Of a DNA stretch of 64,000 nucleotides, positions 35,252 through 44,500 are shown piece by piece; position 1 is the stretch's first letter; every line of letters starts with the position of its first letter. The notes beneath the pieces were generated by a model that worked only from the letters and a program-made list of their open reading frames with translations, made no database searches and had not been told where the DNA came from. The stretch comes from Roseibium sp. Sym1 (GTDB taxonomy: Bacteria > Pseudomonadota > Alphaproteobacteria > Rhizobiales > Stappiaceae). Made by a program: the position numbers and the translations under genes. The stretch lies in contig NZ_CP114790.1 of assembly GCF_027359675.1 (NCBI RefSeq), positions 25,414-89,413 on the forward strand, written 5' to 3'.

Positions 35252-36802
35252 ATGCCTTCCACTGTCGCCATCGATCTTTCCGCGATCCCCGCTGACCAGC
35301 GTGATGCTGTCGCCGCGCTCCTGCGCGAAAGGGATGCGCTCAAGGAGATCAACAAGCGCCTGGAACATCTGGTCGCGGAATTGAACCACGCGGTTCACGG
35401 CAAAAGGTCGGAGAAGCTCAGCGAAGATGAACGGCAATTGGCTTTCGAAGACCTCGAGACTGCCATCGCCGAGGTTGAGGAAAGCCAGGACGAGCGGCAC
35501 CCTTCCGAGGGCAAAACCCGCCGTCCGGCCCGTCGCAACCGGGGCAACCTGCCGAAGGACCTACCGCGCATCGAGCGTGTGATCGAACCCGACAACCTGC
35601 AATGTCCCTGCGGTTGCGGAGTGATGCACAAGATCGGCGAGGATCGCACGGAGCGGCTGGACATCGTGCCCGCACAGCTGCGCGTGATCGTCACCGTCCG
35701 CCCCAAATACGCCTGCCGCGCCTGTACCGACGGCGTCACGCAGATGCCGGCACCGGCGCATCTCATCGAAGGCGGTCTGCCGACGGAAGGCGCCATTGCG
35801 CATGTTCTGGTTGCCAAGTACGCGGACCATTTGCCCTTGCATCGTCAGAGCCAGATCCTTGCCCGGTCGGGCATCGATATCCATCGCAGCACGCTGGCCG
35901 ACTGGGTCGGCACTGCCGCGTTCCACCTCGCCCCCGTGGTCGAGCGGCTGGCCGAGCATCTGAAGGTGTCGACCAAGCTGTTCATGGACGAGACCACGGC
36001 GCCGGTGCTGGATCCGGGCCGCGGCAAGACGAAAACCGGGTATCTATGGGCCTTGGCCCGAGACGACCGCGCCTGGGGCGGGGACGATCCACCCGGCGTG
36101 GTCTTCTTCTATGCGCCTAACCGCCGCGGAGAGAACGCGGAGAAAATCCTTCGTGGCTTCGACGGGGTCCTGCAACTTGACGGCTACCAGGGCTACAACT
36201 GCCTGACGCGCTCGTCCCGCAAGGGCGGCGATCCGATCCGCGTGACCCATTGCTGGGCCCACGCACGGCGGAAACTGAAGGAGGTCTTCGACCGCGACGG
36301 CTCCGAAATCGCCGCCGAGGGCCTGCGCCGGATCGCTGAGTTCTACAGGGTCGAGGCCGATATCCGCGGCACGGCGCCAGGGCAGCGGCACTCGGCCCGG
36401 CAGGCCCGCACCGCGCCTCTGGTCGACGCCTTCGGACTATGGCTGCAAGAGCAACGCCTCCGGGTCTCCGCCAAGTCCCGCCTTGGCGAGAAGCTTGCCT
36501 ACATCCATCGTCACTGGGATGGTTTGCAGACCTTCCTCCACGACGGCCGTGTCGAGATTGATAGCAACAGTGTTGAGAATTTGATCCGGCCAATTGCATT
36601 AAACAGGAAAAATGCATTGTTCGCCGGCCATGACGAGGGCGGCCGCACCTGGGGCCGCATCGCATCGCTTATTGAGACCGCGAAAATCAACAACGTCGAG
36701 CCCTTCGCCTATCTCAAGGCCACCCTCGAAGCCATTGCTGGCGGCCATCCAAAAAGCCGGATCGACGAACTTCTGCCATGGAACTTCACGCCGTCAAACT
36801 GA
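35252..36802 (+). CDS. tnpC: IS66-B TnpC transposase
   Basis: 516-aa IS66 transposase. It has an N-terminal coiled coil, CPCGCGVMHKIGED zinc region, TKLFMDETTAPVLDPGRGK, LQLDGYQGYNCLT, THCWAHARRKLKEV and VEIDSNSVENLIRPIALNRK. Intact. A local AT-rich patch around 36590 (AAACAGGAAAAATGCATT) does not break the frame. Confidence 0.94.
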   Translation: MPSTVAIDLSAIPADQRDAVAALLRERDALKEINKRLEHLVAELNHAVHGKRSEKLSEDERQLAFEDLETAIAEVEESQDERHPSEGKTRRPARRNRGNLPKDLPRIERVIEPDNLQCPCGCGVMHKIGEDRTERLDIVPAQLRVIVTVRPKYACRACTDGVTQMPAPAHLIEGGLPTEGAIAHVLVAKYADHLPLHRQSQILARSGIDIHRSTLADWVGTAAFHLAPVVERLAEHLKVSTKLFMDETTAPVLDPGRGKTKTGYLWALARDDRAWGGDDPPGVVFFYAPNRRGENAEKILRGFDGVLQLDGYQGYNCLTRSSRKGGDPIRVTHCWAHARRKLKEVFDRDGSEIAAEGLRRIAEFYRVEADIRGTAPGQRHSARQARTAPLVDAFGLWLQEQRLRVSAKSRLGEKLAYIHRHWDGLQTFLHDGRVEIDSNSVENLIRPIALNRKNALFAGHDEGGRTWGRIASLIETAKINNVEPFAYLKATLEAIAGGHPKSRIDELLPWNFTPSN

Positions 36803-36896
36803 AACCACGTGGGCCGCAGACGTCGCTTACGGTTTTCAAAAATTTAAGCTCATTAAATCCCAATGACGTTTGCTTAACTGTTGCGATATAATATTA

Positions 36897-37406
36897 CTAA
36901 TCATGCCCATACGTCTTTCCATCACCATGATGGTGGTCAGGTAAATCTTCGCCAGTTACAAGTATTTCTGCAGGCACTTGCAAACTAGTTTTGTCTTCAA
37001 ATTCCAAGGTAAGAGAAATCTCAGATATTCCTTCGAAACCTACATTTTCCCTCTTTAGTTCTAGGTAAATTCCAGAAGGCCTCATCATAAGCTCCGCGTG
37101 CGCAGGTATAGTTAGTGGGTATTCAACAAATACAGGATCGACATCAGAATAATTTACAGAATAAACTGAAGCAACGCCAAGTTCTTCGGAATATATTTCT
37201 GAAATATTTACTGCTTGGTTAGTTCCATTCCAAATAGTAACATATCCAAATAATGTGTCCATATTTGACACCGACCTAACTACATTTGCATGCTCAACCA
37301 CTAACTTATTTTCTGGGAATGTATGCTCCATTTGAGCAAAACTTTGCTGAAGACTGCCGCACCAAACAGAGATAATAGCGGCTGCCTTTACCATATCCTT
37401 CTTCAT
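36897..37406 (-). CDS. AT-rich PCuAC-like exported protein with His-rich tail
   Basis: 169-aa secreted protein with signal ending near QQSFAQ. The core resembles PCuAC/DUF461 copper chaperones: LFGYVTIWNGTNQAVNISEI, TIPAHAELMMRPSGIYLEL and ISLTLEFEDKTSLQVPAEI. The strict H...M...HxM ligand set is weak (HAELMMRPSG in place of GGxHxM). The last residues DHHHGDGKTYGHD form a metal-binding tail. The gene and its flanks are much richer in A+T than the rest of the window, suggesting transfer from another genome. Confidence 0.7.
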   Translation of the reverse strand: MKKDMVKAAAIISVWCGSLQQSFAQMEHTFPENKLVVEHANVVRSVSNMDTLFGYVTIWNGTNQAVNISEIYSEELGVASVYSVNYSDVDPVFVEYPLTIPAHAELMMRPSGIYLELKRENVGFEGISEISLTLEFEDKTSLQVPAEILVTGEDLPDHHHGDGKTYGHD

Positions 37407-37884
37407 TGAAAGCGTTCACCTGAAGGCGTTTGCCAAATGGAATCTCAACAACCAAATTTGGTTTTGCTGTTCCACTTGAGTAGTCGGTTTAACAGATAGT
37501 GTGTGATAGGTTTGGACTCAACGGTATGATGACTTCCTGAGCCACATCTAGTTGTCTAGTATCTCGTTGGCAAACGCAGTTCTTCGATAATCAATTTACG
37601 CGATTGTGACTTATTGGCGCAACAGGAGGCTCGCTGCAATGAGAATTCCCCTCTAGGTGATTGATCCGAGAGTTTGATGGCGCAGTGTTGTCTCCCGAAT
37701 GGAAGGAGGATCTATGCGACATGTACTAAACCGAAGCGCCACAACGACAGAGGCGGTCCGTCGAGCAATACGAAATACTCAACAGAGCCTAAGGACGCTT
37801 TCGAAGCGTTACAGGATCAATCAGAAACTGCAATCGTCGTTCATTTGTCGCTGTTCTGCTAAACGAATATGGGAACAACTGATC
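37407..37884. other. Intergenic region before the IS481 element
   Basis: No supported gene. It carries the second copy of the GGTGATTGATCCGA string (37656-37669) seen at 24524. The AT-rich left part probably holds the promoter of the PCuAC-like gene. Confidence 0.4.
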
Positions 37885-39085
37885 TGTAGAAATTGAGACT
37901 TGATCTGACATCTCGGTTTTCGAGCTGAGGGTTACCGGCTTTGATGGTTGTGACCAAACAATCATCTCAAGCCCAAAAGGTAACCCTCATGTATGAGAGT
38001 AACGAACGGATCATCAAACACAAAGTCGGTCTTCTAAACCTGGCCGAAGAGCTTGGCAATGTGAGCCAGGCCTGCAAGGTGATGGGGCTCTCCCGTGACA
38101 CCTTCTACCGTTACAAGTCAGCTGTTGAGGATGGCGGTGTTGAAGCGCTTCTGGACAAGAGCCGGCGCAAGCCCAACCAGAAGAACCGCGTGGATGAGCA
38201 AGTCGAAGCCGCCGTCCTGGACTATGCCCTTGAGCAGCCAGCTCATGGACAGGTTCGTGTTTCAAACGAGCTGCGCAAGCGTGGTGTCTTTGTCTCCCCA
38301 TCCGGCGTTCGCTCTATCTGGCTCCGGAACAACTTGGCCAACTTCAAGCAGCGCCTGAAGGCCCTGGAAATCCATGTGGCCGAAACAGGCACGATCCTGA
38401 CAGACAGCCAGGTCGCCGCTCTTGAGAAGAAGGCCCATGACGACGAGGCCTGCGGAGAGATCGAAACGGCCCATCCCGGCTATCTGGGCTCTCAGGACAC
38501 GTTCTATGTCGGCACCATGAAGGGCGTCGGCCGGATCTATCAGCAAACCTTCGTCGATACCTATTCCAAGGTCGCTTGCGCCAAGCTCTACACAACCAAG
38601 ACACCGATCACGGCTGCGGACCTGCTCAATGATCGTGTTCTGCCATTGTTTGAGGAGCATGAGTTACCCTTGCTGCGTATCCTGACCGACAGAGGCACCG
38701 AATATTGCGGCAAGGCAGAGAGCCACGATTACCAGCTCTATCTGGCAATCAACGATATCGACCACACAAAGACCAAGGCAAAATCACCGCAGACGAACGG
38801 TATCTGCGAACGCTTCCACAAGACGGTCTTACAGGAATTCTATCAAGTCGCATTCCGAAAGACCGTCTTCGAAACCATCGATGACTTGCAAAAGGAGCTG
38901 GATCTATGGATTGATCACTACAATCGCGAACGCACGCATCAGGGCAAAATGTGCTGTGGCAGAACGCCCATGGAAACCCTGGCCGATGGAAAGAAGGTTT
39001 GGCTCGACAAGAAAATAGACCAAACCTGATCTGACATACACAGCCTCAAAGGCGGTAACCGTCAGATCAAATCGAAACTTCTACA
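37885..39085 (+). mobile_element. Intact IS481-family element
   Basis: Terminal inverted repeats begin TGTAGAAATTGAGACTTGAT at 37885 and, on the opposite strand, TGTAGAAGTTTCGATTTGAT at 39085. A 7-bp target duplication ACTGATC flanks it at 37878-37884 and 39086-39092. It holds a single full-length transposase gene. Length 1201 bp. Confidence 0.88.
37989..39029 (+). CDS. IS481-family transposase
   Basis: 346-aa transposase. The N-terminal helix-turn-helix is GNVSQACKVMGLSRDTFYRY. The DDE integrase core includes DTFYVGTMKGVGRIYQQTFV (first Asp region), LLRILTDRGTEYCG and KAKSPQTNGICERFHKTVLQEFY, with the usual QTNGxxERFH glutamate. The start at 37989 is preferred, since the family starts near this Met; 37941 is an alternative. 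Undisrupted. Confidence 0.93.
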   Translation: MYESNERIIKHKVGLLNLAEELGNVSQACKVMGLSRDTFYRYKSAVEDGGVEALLDKSRRKPNQKNRVDEQVEAAVLDYALEQPAHGQVRVSNELRKRGVFVSPSGVRSIWLRNNLANFKQRLKALEIHVAETGTILTDSQVAALEKKAHDDEACGEIETAHPGYLGSQDTFYVGTMKGVGRIYQQTFVDTYSKVACAKLYTTKTPITAADLLNDRVLPLFEEHELPLLRILTDRGTEYCGKAESHDYQLYLAINDIDHTKTKAKSPQTNGICERFHKTVLQEFYQVAFRKTVFETIDDLQKELDLWIDHYNRERTHQGKMCCGRTPMETLADGKKVWLDKKIDQT

Positions 39086-39179
39086 ACTGATCTGAGTTCA
39101 CTCTCTGTCCAGCAATATGGTTCGACATAACTGTGCGCATCAACTTAACGATCATCTTGGCTAACGACAACACAGGTAT

Positions 39180-39806
39180 TCATTCCCTGTTGAAATCCCC
39201 AATTTCAGACAGATCGACACCAATTTCCGCCTTGTTCGGATCCTGTGCCCACAGCTGTTGCCGGAGTTCACTTTTTGGGTCTGATCCCGCAATATCGTTT
39301 TCCGTTCCCGTCGCACCTATTTTTGAGCCTGTCGGGCTCGGAGCTGCCAGGTCAACGCTTTCGCCTGGATCTTCCGCCGCGAACACATATTCCCCGTCAA
39401 AATACCCGGTCTGGTACGTCTCGATGGCATCTTCAAACGCCTCCGGTACCGGCGTGCCGTACCACTTCGTCACGACCTTGTAGACGCGGGCAAACAACGC
39501 TGTCCCAATCTTGATGTTGTTGCAGGTGTCGAACACGTCCGCGGAGACCTGAGACTTGTCCGCAATGCCAATGCCAACCGGATATTGCGTGATCCCGACA
39601 CGGACGACGGCTTTGCCGAGGTGATCCTGAACCAGCTTCATGGCCTCTTGCGTGGAATTCGTCTTCGGCACCAGATATGTCTTCGATCCCGCCCGAACCG
39701 TCACATTCAACGCGTCCTCCGAGCCGGCTGCTGCGATGAACTCTTCAACGATGGCAGGGGTCAGGGAGGGATCGGCACATTGTTCTATCAAGGCAGCATC
39801 TATCAT
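39180..39806 (-). CDS. traH: TraH-like conjugal transfer protein
   Basis: 208-aa protein in the position of traH, the last gene of the Ti-type traAFBH operon, 4 bases after traB. It begins MIDAALIEQCADPSLTPAIV, a recognisable TraH start, and includes ITQYPVGIGI and FDTCNNIKIGTALFARVYKV. This resembles lytic transglycosylase-related VirB1-like proteins, though the glutamate cannot be assigned with certainty. The C-terminal 60 residues are acidic and low in complexity. No signal peptide is seen. Confidence 0.85.
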   Translation of the reverse strand: MIDAALIEQCADPSLTPAIVEEFIAAAGSEDALNVTVRAGSKTYLVPKTNSTQEAMKLVQDHLGKAVVRVGITQYPVGIGIADKSQVSADVFDTCNNIKIGTALFARVYKVVTKWYGTPVPEAFEDAIETYQTGYFDGEYVFAAEDPGESVDLAAPSPTGSKIGATGTENDIAGSDPKSELRQQLWAQDPNKAEIGVDLSEIGDFNRE

Positions 39807-39810
39807 GGGT

Positions 39811-40935
39811 TCACTCGTTGAATGCGATCACCAGTGGCACATCGAACAGCTTTGCCCATGCCGTGACGCTGGCGCGTTGAATGTCGGTAATGTTGCTTTC
39901 ACCCGTCCACCAGCCGTTGCCGATCGCAACGATTGCGTCTGAGCCCATGGCCATGGATTGCAGAACGGGCCAAACGAGGAGCTGTTCGTAGCAGATCAGA
40001 GGCGCGGCACGGGTGCCTGCAACCTGTGTGACGGGATTATCGAAGAAGTAGGCGTTGGCGCCGTCTCCATCGCCCGTGAGCCGCCGCCAGGGCTGCCACA
40101 TCGAGACCGGAACCGGAATGCGCTCGCGATAGAAGATCCGCGATCCGCTTCCCGAAATCTCCACCATGACTGTGTCGTAGCCAGTCCTTTGAACAACAGC
40201 GGCTCCTCCGATCACAGTCACCGGCAGTTCGGACAAAGCGTCCGTCCAAAGCTTTTCCGTCGTCGGCGTCCATAGTCCAAGAGCGCTTTCGGGAAGGACG
40301 GCGACTTTCGCCCCCTGCCCGGCCGCCCTTCGAACCATGAGAATGGTTTCCCGCTGCTGCTCATAACCGGCAAGCTGTCCAGCCCCTTCGTAACCGAAAG
40401 TGGTGTTGATGCCGGTCCAACCCTCGATTACCTTTGGCTCTGTCCAGAATGCGGCGGACCAGGCAGCACAACCGGCCACCACCGGAACCGCGATCCGCCA
40501 AAGGTTTGTGGTCATCATGAGCAACAGGATCGCGGTCGCTGCCAGCCCAAACCAGCTCCACCCCGGAAAGAGCACTCCGGCCGCTGTGATCGGACTGGCC
40601 CAACCCACGATCCCGAAGGGTGGCAGGCTCATCAGAACACTTGCGATCAGGTAGCGCAGCATTCGTGGCCATCCGGATCTGCGCGTCCAAAGTACCGAAT
40701 GAACGGCGACAAAGACGAGCGATGCCGCGAACCACAGCCCCAGGCCGATTGCATATTGGGAGCCGAAGAAGATGCTGGCGCCCTGCGGCAAGCCCCGTGA
40801 CGCTCCAAGGAAATGCGCGGCGGCCACCAGTGCCGACACGGATCGCGACGGGGCGTAAGCCCAGAAAGCCGGAAACAGCATTCCGGCCGGCAACAGGAGC
40901 ACGTTCCCGGACCAGCCGATTGTGGCGGTCGCCAT
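39811..40935 (-). CDS. traB: TraB, nitrilase-fold membrane protein of the tra operon
   Basis: Ti TraB is a membrane protein with an N-terminal multi-helix region and a C-terminal carbon-nitrogen hydrolase domain like apolipoprotein N-acyltransferase. Both are visible: MATATIGWSGNVLLLPAGM and about six helices, then VAVLPESALGLWT (Glu), MVEISGSGSRIFYRERIPVP (Lys is Arg here) and APLICYEQLLVWP (Cys). ATG at 40935 is used, giving 374 aa, but its GGGAGG lies too close. The homologous region extends some residues upstream, so a non-ATG start (for example GTG at 41016) is likely. Confidence 0.82.
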   Translation of the reverse strand: MATATIGWSGNVLLLPAGMLFPAFWAYAPSRSVSALVAAAHFLGASRGLPQGASIFFGSQYAIGLGLWFAASLVFVAVHSVLWTRRSGWPRMLRYLIASVLMSLPPFGIVGWASPITAAGVLFPGWSWFGLAATAILLLMMTTNLWRIAVPVVAGCAAWSAAFWTEPKVIEGWTGINTTFGYEGAGQLAGYEQQRETILMVRRAAGQGAKVAVLPESALGLWTPTTEKLWTDALSELPVTVIGGAAVVQRTGYDTVMVEISGSGSRIFYRERIPVPVSMWQPWRRLTGDGDGANAYFFDNPVTQVAGTRAAPLICYEQLLVWPVLQSMAMGSDAIVAIGNGWWTGESNITDIQRASVTAWAKLFDVPLVIAFNE

Positions 40936-40969
40936 GCCTCCCAGAATACAAAACAGACTGCGCGCAAAC

Positions 40970-41527
40970 TTAAGGCTGGAAGGTGAACACTTCTCGCGCC
41001 AGGCCGAGAACGCCACCCGCCGGAATGGGTCCAAAATATCTTGAGTCAAAGGAAGCCACATAGTCGGAATGAACAAAGAGCGCGCCGACAGGAACGACGC
41101 CCTCGGTAAAGGCGGTCAAGGCGCGCCCCTGCCCGTCCGCCTCTTGAATGGAAGAATGCGCCAGGCGAGCACCATCGATGGCCACCTGGTCGCCCTCGAT
41201 GGCGATGGTTTGCCCGGGCAGGGCGACGACAGTTTTGATAAGCGGTGCTATCCCGCCTTCACAGAGACCCGCGGGAAGATAGAGGCGTTCCCGAGCCAGT
41301 TTGATCGCCGGCGCATCTGCGGGCGGACAGATGAACAGGGTGTCGCCCACGTTAACTTCGCGGGAGAGCGCCTCGATCCGCCAAAGTCCGAGCGGAAAGC
41401 TCGGTGTTGTGTTGATCCGGTATCCGCCGAAGGTTCCGGCCGCGGCAATGCCGCCAACTACCATTCCGGCAAACGACAGGATCAGCAGAGCCCCTCGCCT
41501 GTCCTTCCGCCTCACCTCGTTTATCAC
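40970..41527 (-). CDS. traF: TraF, S26-family signal peptidase for pilin maturation
   Basis: 185-aa serine protease of the signal peptidase I family. In IncP and Ti systems it processes and cyclises the TrbC pilin. A membrane anchor (GALLILSFAGMVVGGIAAAG) precedes the active-site Ser in INTTPSFPLGLWRIE and the Lys in APLIKTVVALPGQ, ending with SRYFGPIPAGGVLGLAREV. The start is GTG at 41527, overlapping the traA stop (GTGA); a longer frame into traA is rejected. Confidence 0.92.
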   Translation of the reverse strand: MINEVRRKDRRGALLILSFAGMVVGGIAAAGTFGGYRINTTPSFPLGLWRIEALSREVNVGDTLFICPPADAPAIKLARERLYLPAGLCEGGIAPLIKTVVALPGQTIAIEGDQVAIDGARLAHSSIQEADGQGRALTAFTEGVVPVGALFVHSDYVASFDSRYFGPIPAGGVLGLAREVFTFQP

Positions 41528-44500
41528 CGGGTCATGCCCTGATCTTTGGAAACATTCTGTTTCAGGGCTTGTGCCTGAGCTTGCTCGTGAGAAAGCCTTT
41601 TGGCGTTGATTTTCTGGATGGCATTGAACTTCGGCCATGCCTCCGCAAACCTGGCCCGGTTTTCATCGGCAACCCGGGCAGCCGCCTTCTCAAAGGCAGG
41701 TCCTTCGGGTTTCATTCCTGCCACGAATGCGCGCTCTCCGAACCGCCGGTCCAACTTTGCGGCAACTTCACCGAGTTCCGCTTCAACCATTTTGTCCGCC
41801 AGAAGGAAAGACAGGCCGCTACTTAGATCGTTCCGGTCGATGGCATCACGGATCCGCGACAAGACCGTCTCGGCCGCGGGTGACAGCGCTGGAATATCGA
41901 CACGCGACAGATCGCGTTCGCGCTCCAGTTCCACGGTACTTGAAGTTACGATCTCGGCCCTCAGACGGATATAGGTTTTCACATCATCGCTGAGCTGCGG
42001 AACGTTGGTCAGCGCCTGCTCGCGGATTTCGCGGGTAGTCTTGCCCGCCAGCATGCCCGCCTTGCCGCGCAGCGCACCGAACTGCTCGGGCGCATTGGCC
42101 AGCGCTTCCGCGAGCCTGTCGCGAGCCGTGGTTTGCGCTTCGCCACTCAACGTCACGATGTCCTCGATCCGCATCGCCTTGACGGCCTCTTCCGGCCGCT
42201 CGAATACAAGCCGGGCGCGGTTCTGGACTTCGATCCAATGAGTTGTCAACGTGGCATCCGACTGCAACTTGGCCTCCACAGTGTCAGAGATGGACATGGC
42301 CCACATCGTCACACCCGCGATCCAGGGTTGTGTTGTGGCAGGATGTTCGCGCGATTGTATTTGGACGGTATTCGTCTCCCCTGCAAGACTTCGCTCAAAA
42401 CCGTTCAAGCCAATCCCCAGCTTTTCACCGAGGGACAATAGCCGCTCACCGAGCTCCGAGAGTTTGGCCTTCTGCTCGGCAAACCAGCGGCGCTGGTTCT
42501 GGACCATGGCCTTGGCAACCCGAAGCCCATAGAGCCCCCGGCTATTGGCGTAGCTGAGTGCCTGGGCATAGAGTTCCGAGCCGGCATAATCGAGCGTCGT
42601 ATCTTTCGCGCCCTTCCTGGAAAGCACTTCTATCAATCCGCCATTCTTCGCGAAGGACAACGCGCCGTGATAGAGCTTCACGTCCTCCCGGTGCCTGGTC
42701 ATCGCCACATAGGTCAGATGCCGGTCGAGGGAGAGCGTTGCCAGCACCTTCACCTTGTCGACGGTGGCGCCTTGCGATTTGTGGATCGTTGTCGCGTAGC
42801 CATGATCGACATTGCGATAGGTCTTCTGACTGACCTCTACACGCCGGGTCTGGTTCGAACCGATATCCCCAATCTCAGCGAGGATGCGCCCCTCGCCTGC
42901 TTCGACCACGCGGCCGATCATCCCGTTCTTGACGTTCAGCTCCCGGTCGTTCTTCAGGAAGACAATCTGGTCGCCGGCGGCAAAGAACCGCTCACCCTCC
43001 TCCGTGCGGAACCTTCTGCCAGTCTCGATCACGCCGCGGTCAATCAGCACTTGCCGCGCCATCCGGTTGAGCCGGTGCACATCTTCCCGCAAATGCGCCA
43101 GCATCAGCATCGACTTCGACGGATCGTAGTCGCGCGACCAGTCGTCGATCAGCTTCCCAAAAACCTGATCCTTGAGCGGCATGCTGACGACATGACCGTT
43201 TGCCCGATAGGCATGGATCGCGTTCGCGACATTGCCGCGTGCTAGATCCATCGACGCATCGCGCATCCATTGTTCACGTTGCCGGTAGATCGTGCCGAGT
43301 TCCGCGTATCCGGTTCGATCGGTCAACGACCGGAAGGCAGCGCCCGCTTCAATCGGCTGCAGCTGTTCCGCGTCTCCGATCAGAACGAGTTTGGCTCCCG
43401 CCTTCGCGATCGTTTCGACAAAGACGCTCATCTGTCGGCTATCGACCATGCCGGCTTCATCGATCACGAACACGGACCTTTTGTCAGGGAGCCGCTCGCC
43501 ACGTCCCCAGGACAATTGCCAGGATGCCAAAGTGCGCGATGCGATCCCGGCTTCCTTCTCCAGTCCCTCGGCAGCCTTGCCTGCAAGCGCGGCACCAAAA
43601 ACCTGATAGCCGTTTGCCTCCCATACCTGACGCGCGGCTTTCATCATCGTGGTCTTGCCCGCCCCAGCCCGGCCGACGACCGACGCCATGCGCTCGTCAC
43701 CCGTGATGCGCTCGATCGCAACACGCTGCTCATCGGAAAGTTTTTTGACACTGACAAGCACACCATCACGCAAACGCGCATCCACGCCATGCGAGGAAAC
43801 GGACACAAGATGATCCGCCCGCCGCGCCATCTCTGCCTCAAGCCGCATCATCTCCCGGCTGGTAAACTTCGCCGGTTCCATTTCGCCGGTTTCCGGATCA
43901 ACCGCTTCGACCGCAAGCTTCACAAGGTTTGGAGAATTCAGAACGCGTGCAAGCAGGTCATGGAATTTAGCCTCATCGTCCACGTAGCGGTGAAGGTATT
44001 TGGCAATGTCTCGTTCATCGAAAACGCTCTTCTCGCGCGTGATTGCGTCAATGACGATTTCCGGCCGGCGCGTGATCCGCCTGACATTCTCAAGCCGGCT
44101 TTCCGCATGCCATGACGAGCGTTCCAGACCGGCATCACGCCCTTGCGCTTTTGCCTGGCTAACAATGTTACGCGCCTGCACACCGATCTTCGATGTCGGC
44201 AGCAGTTCGATCCCCTGGGCCTCAAAACTGCGATGATCAATCCGCGCATCGTGCCCGGCTTGTTCCAGGCTCTTGTTCGCATGAACGGCCCAAAGCTCAC
44301 GCCACTGTTTCAGCGTTTCCTTGTCGCCCGCCCAGGCTCGATATTGGATCTTTCCATTCTTCTGGCTGCCTTTCCGAACCGGCTCGCCATTCTCGTCGAG
44401 AAGCGTTTCCCACTTCGACCCGAAGCCCTTCTCGGTGAGCGGCGCCATCGTCAACATGACATGGACATGAGGATTGTTTTCCTTGTCGTGATAGACCCAG

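Larger units (their letters stand above)
31153..36830 (+). mobile_element. Outer IS66-family element (IS66-B), interrupted by IS66-A
   Basis: The ends are imperfect inverted repeats starting GTAAGCG at 31153 and ending CGCTTAC at 36830; about 19 of the first 25 bases pair. An 8-bp target duplication GGTTTTCA flanks it exactly (31145-31152 and 36831-36838). Its own genes are tnpA, tnpB and tnpC at 34464-36802. A second IS66 element sits at 31248-34441, separating the left end from tnpA. Without it the element would be about 2.48 kb, a normal IS66 size. Confidence 0.9.

Noticed and set aside
24524..37669. 14-base string GGTGATTGATCCGA at 24524 and 37656 as a transposon boundary pair
   Set aside because: Same orientation and only 14 bases; no matching target duplications. 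Kept only as a possible IS end.
42667..44115. Plus-strand frames of 190-280 residues inside traA
   Set aside because: Shadows of traA, which has relaxase and helicase motifs on the minus strand.
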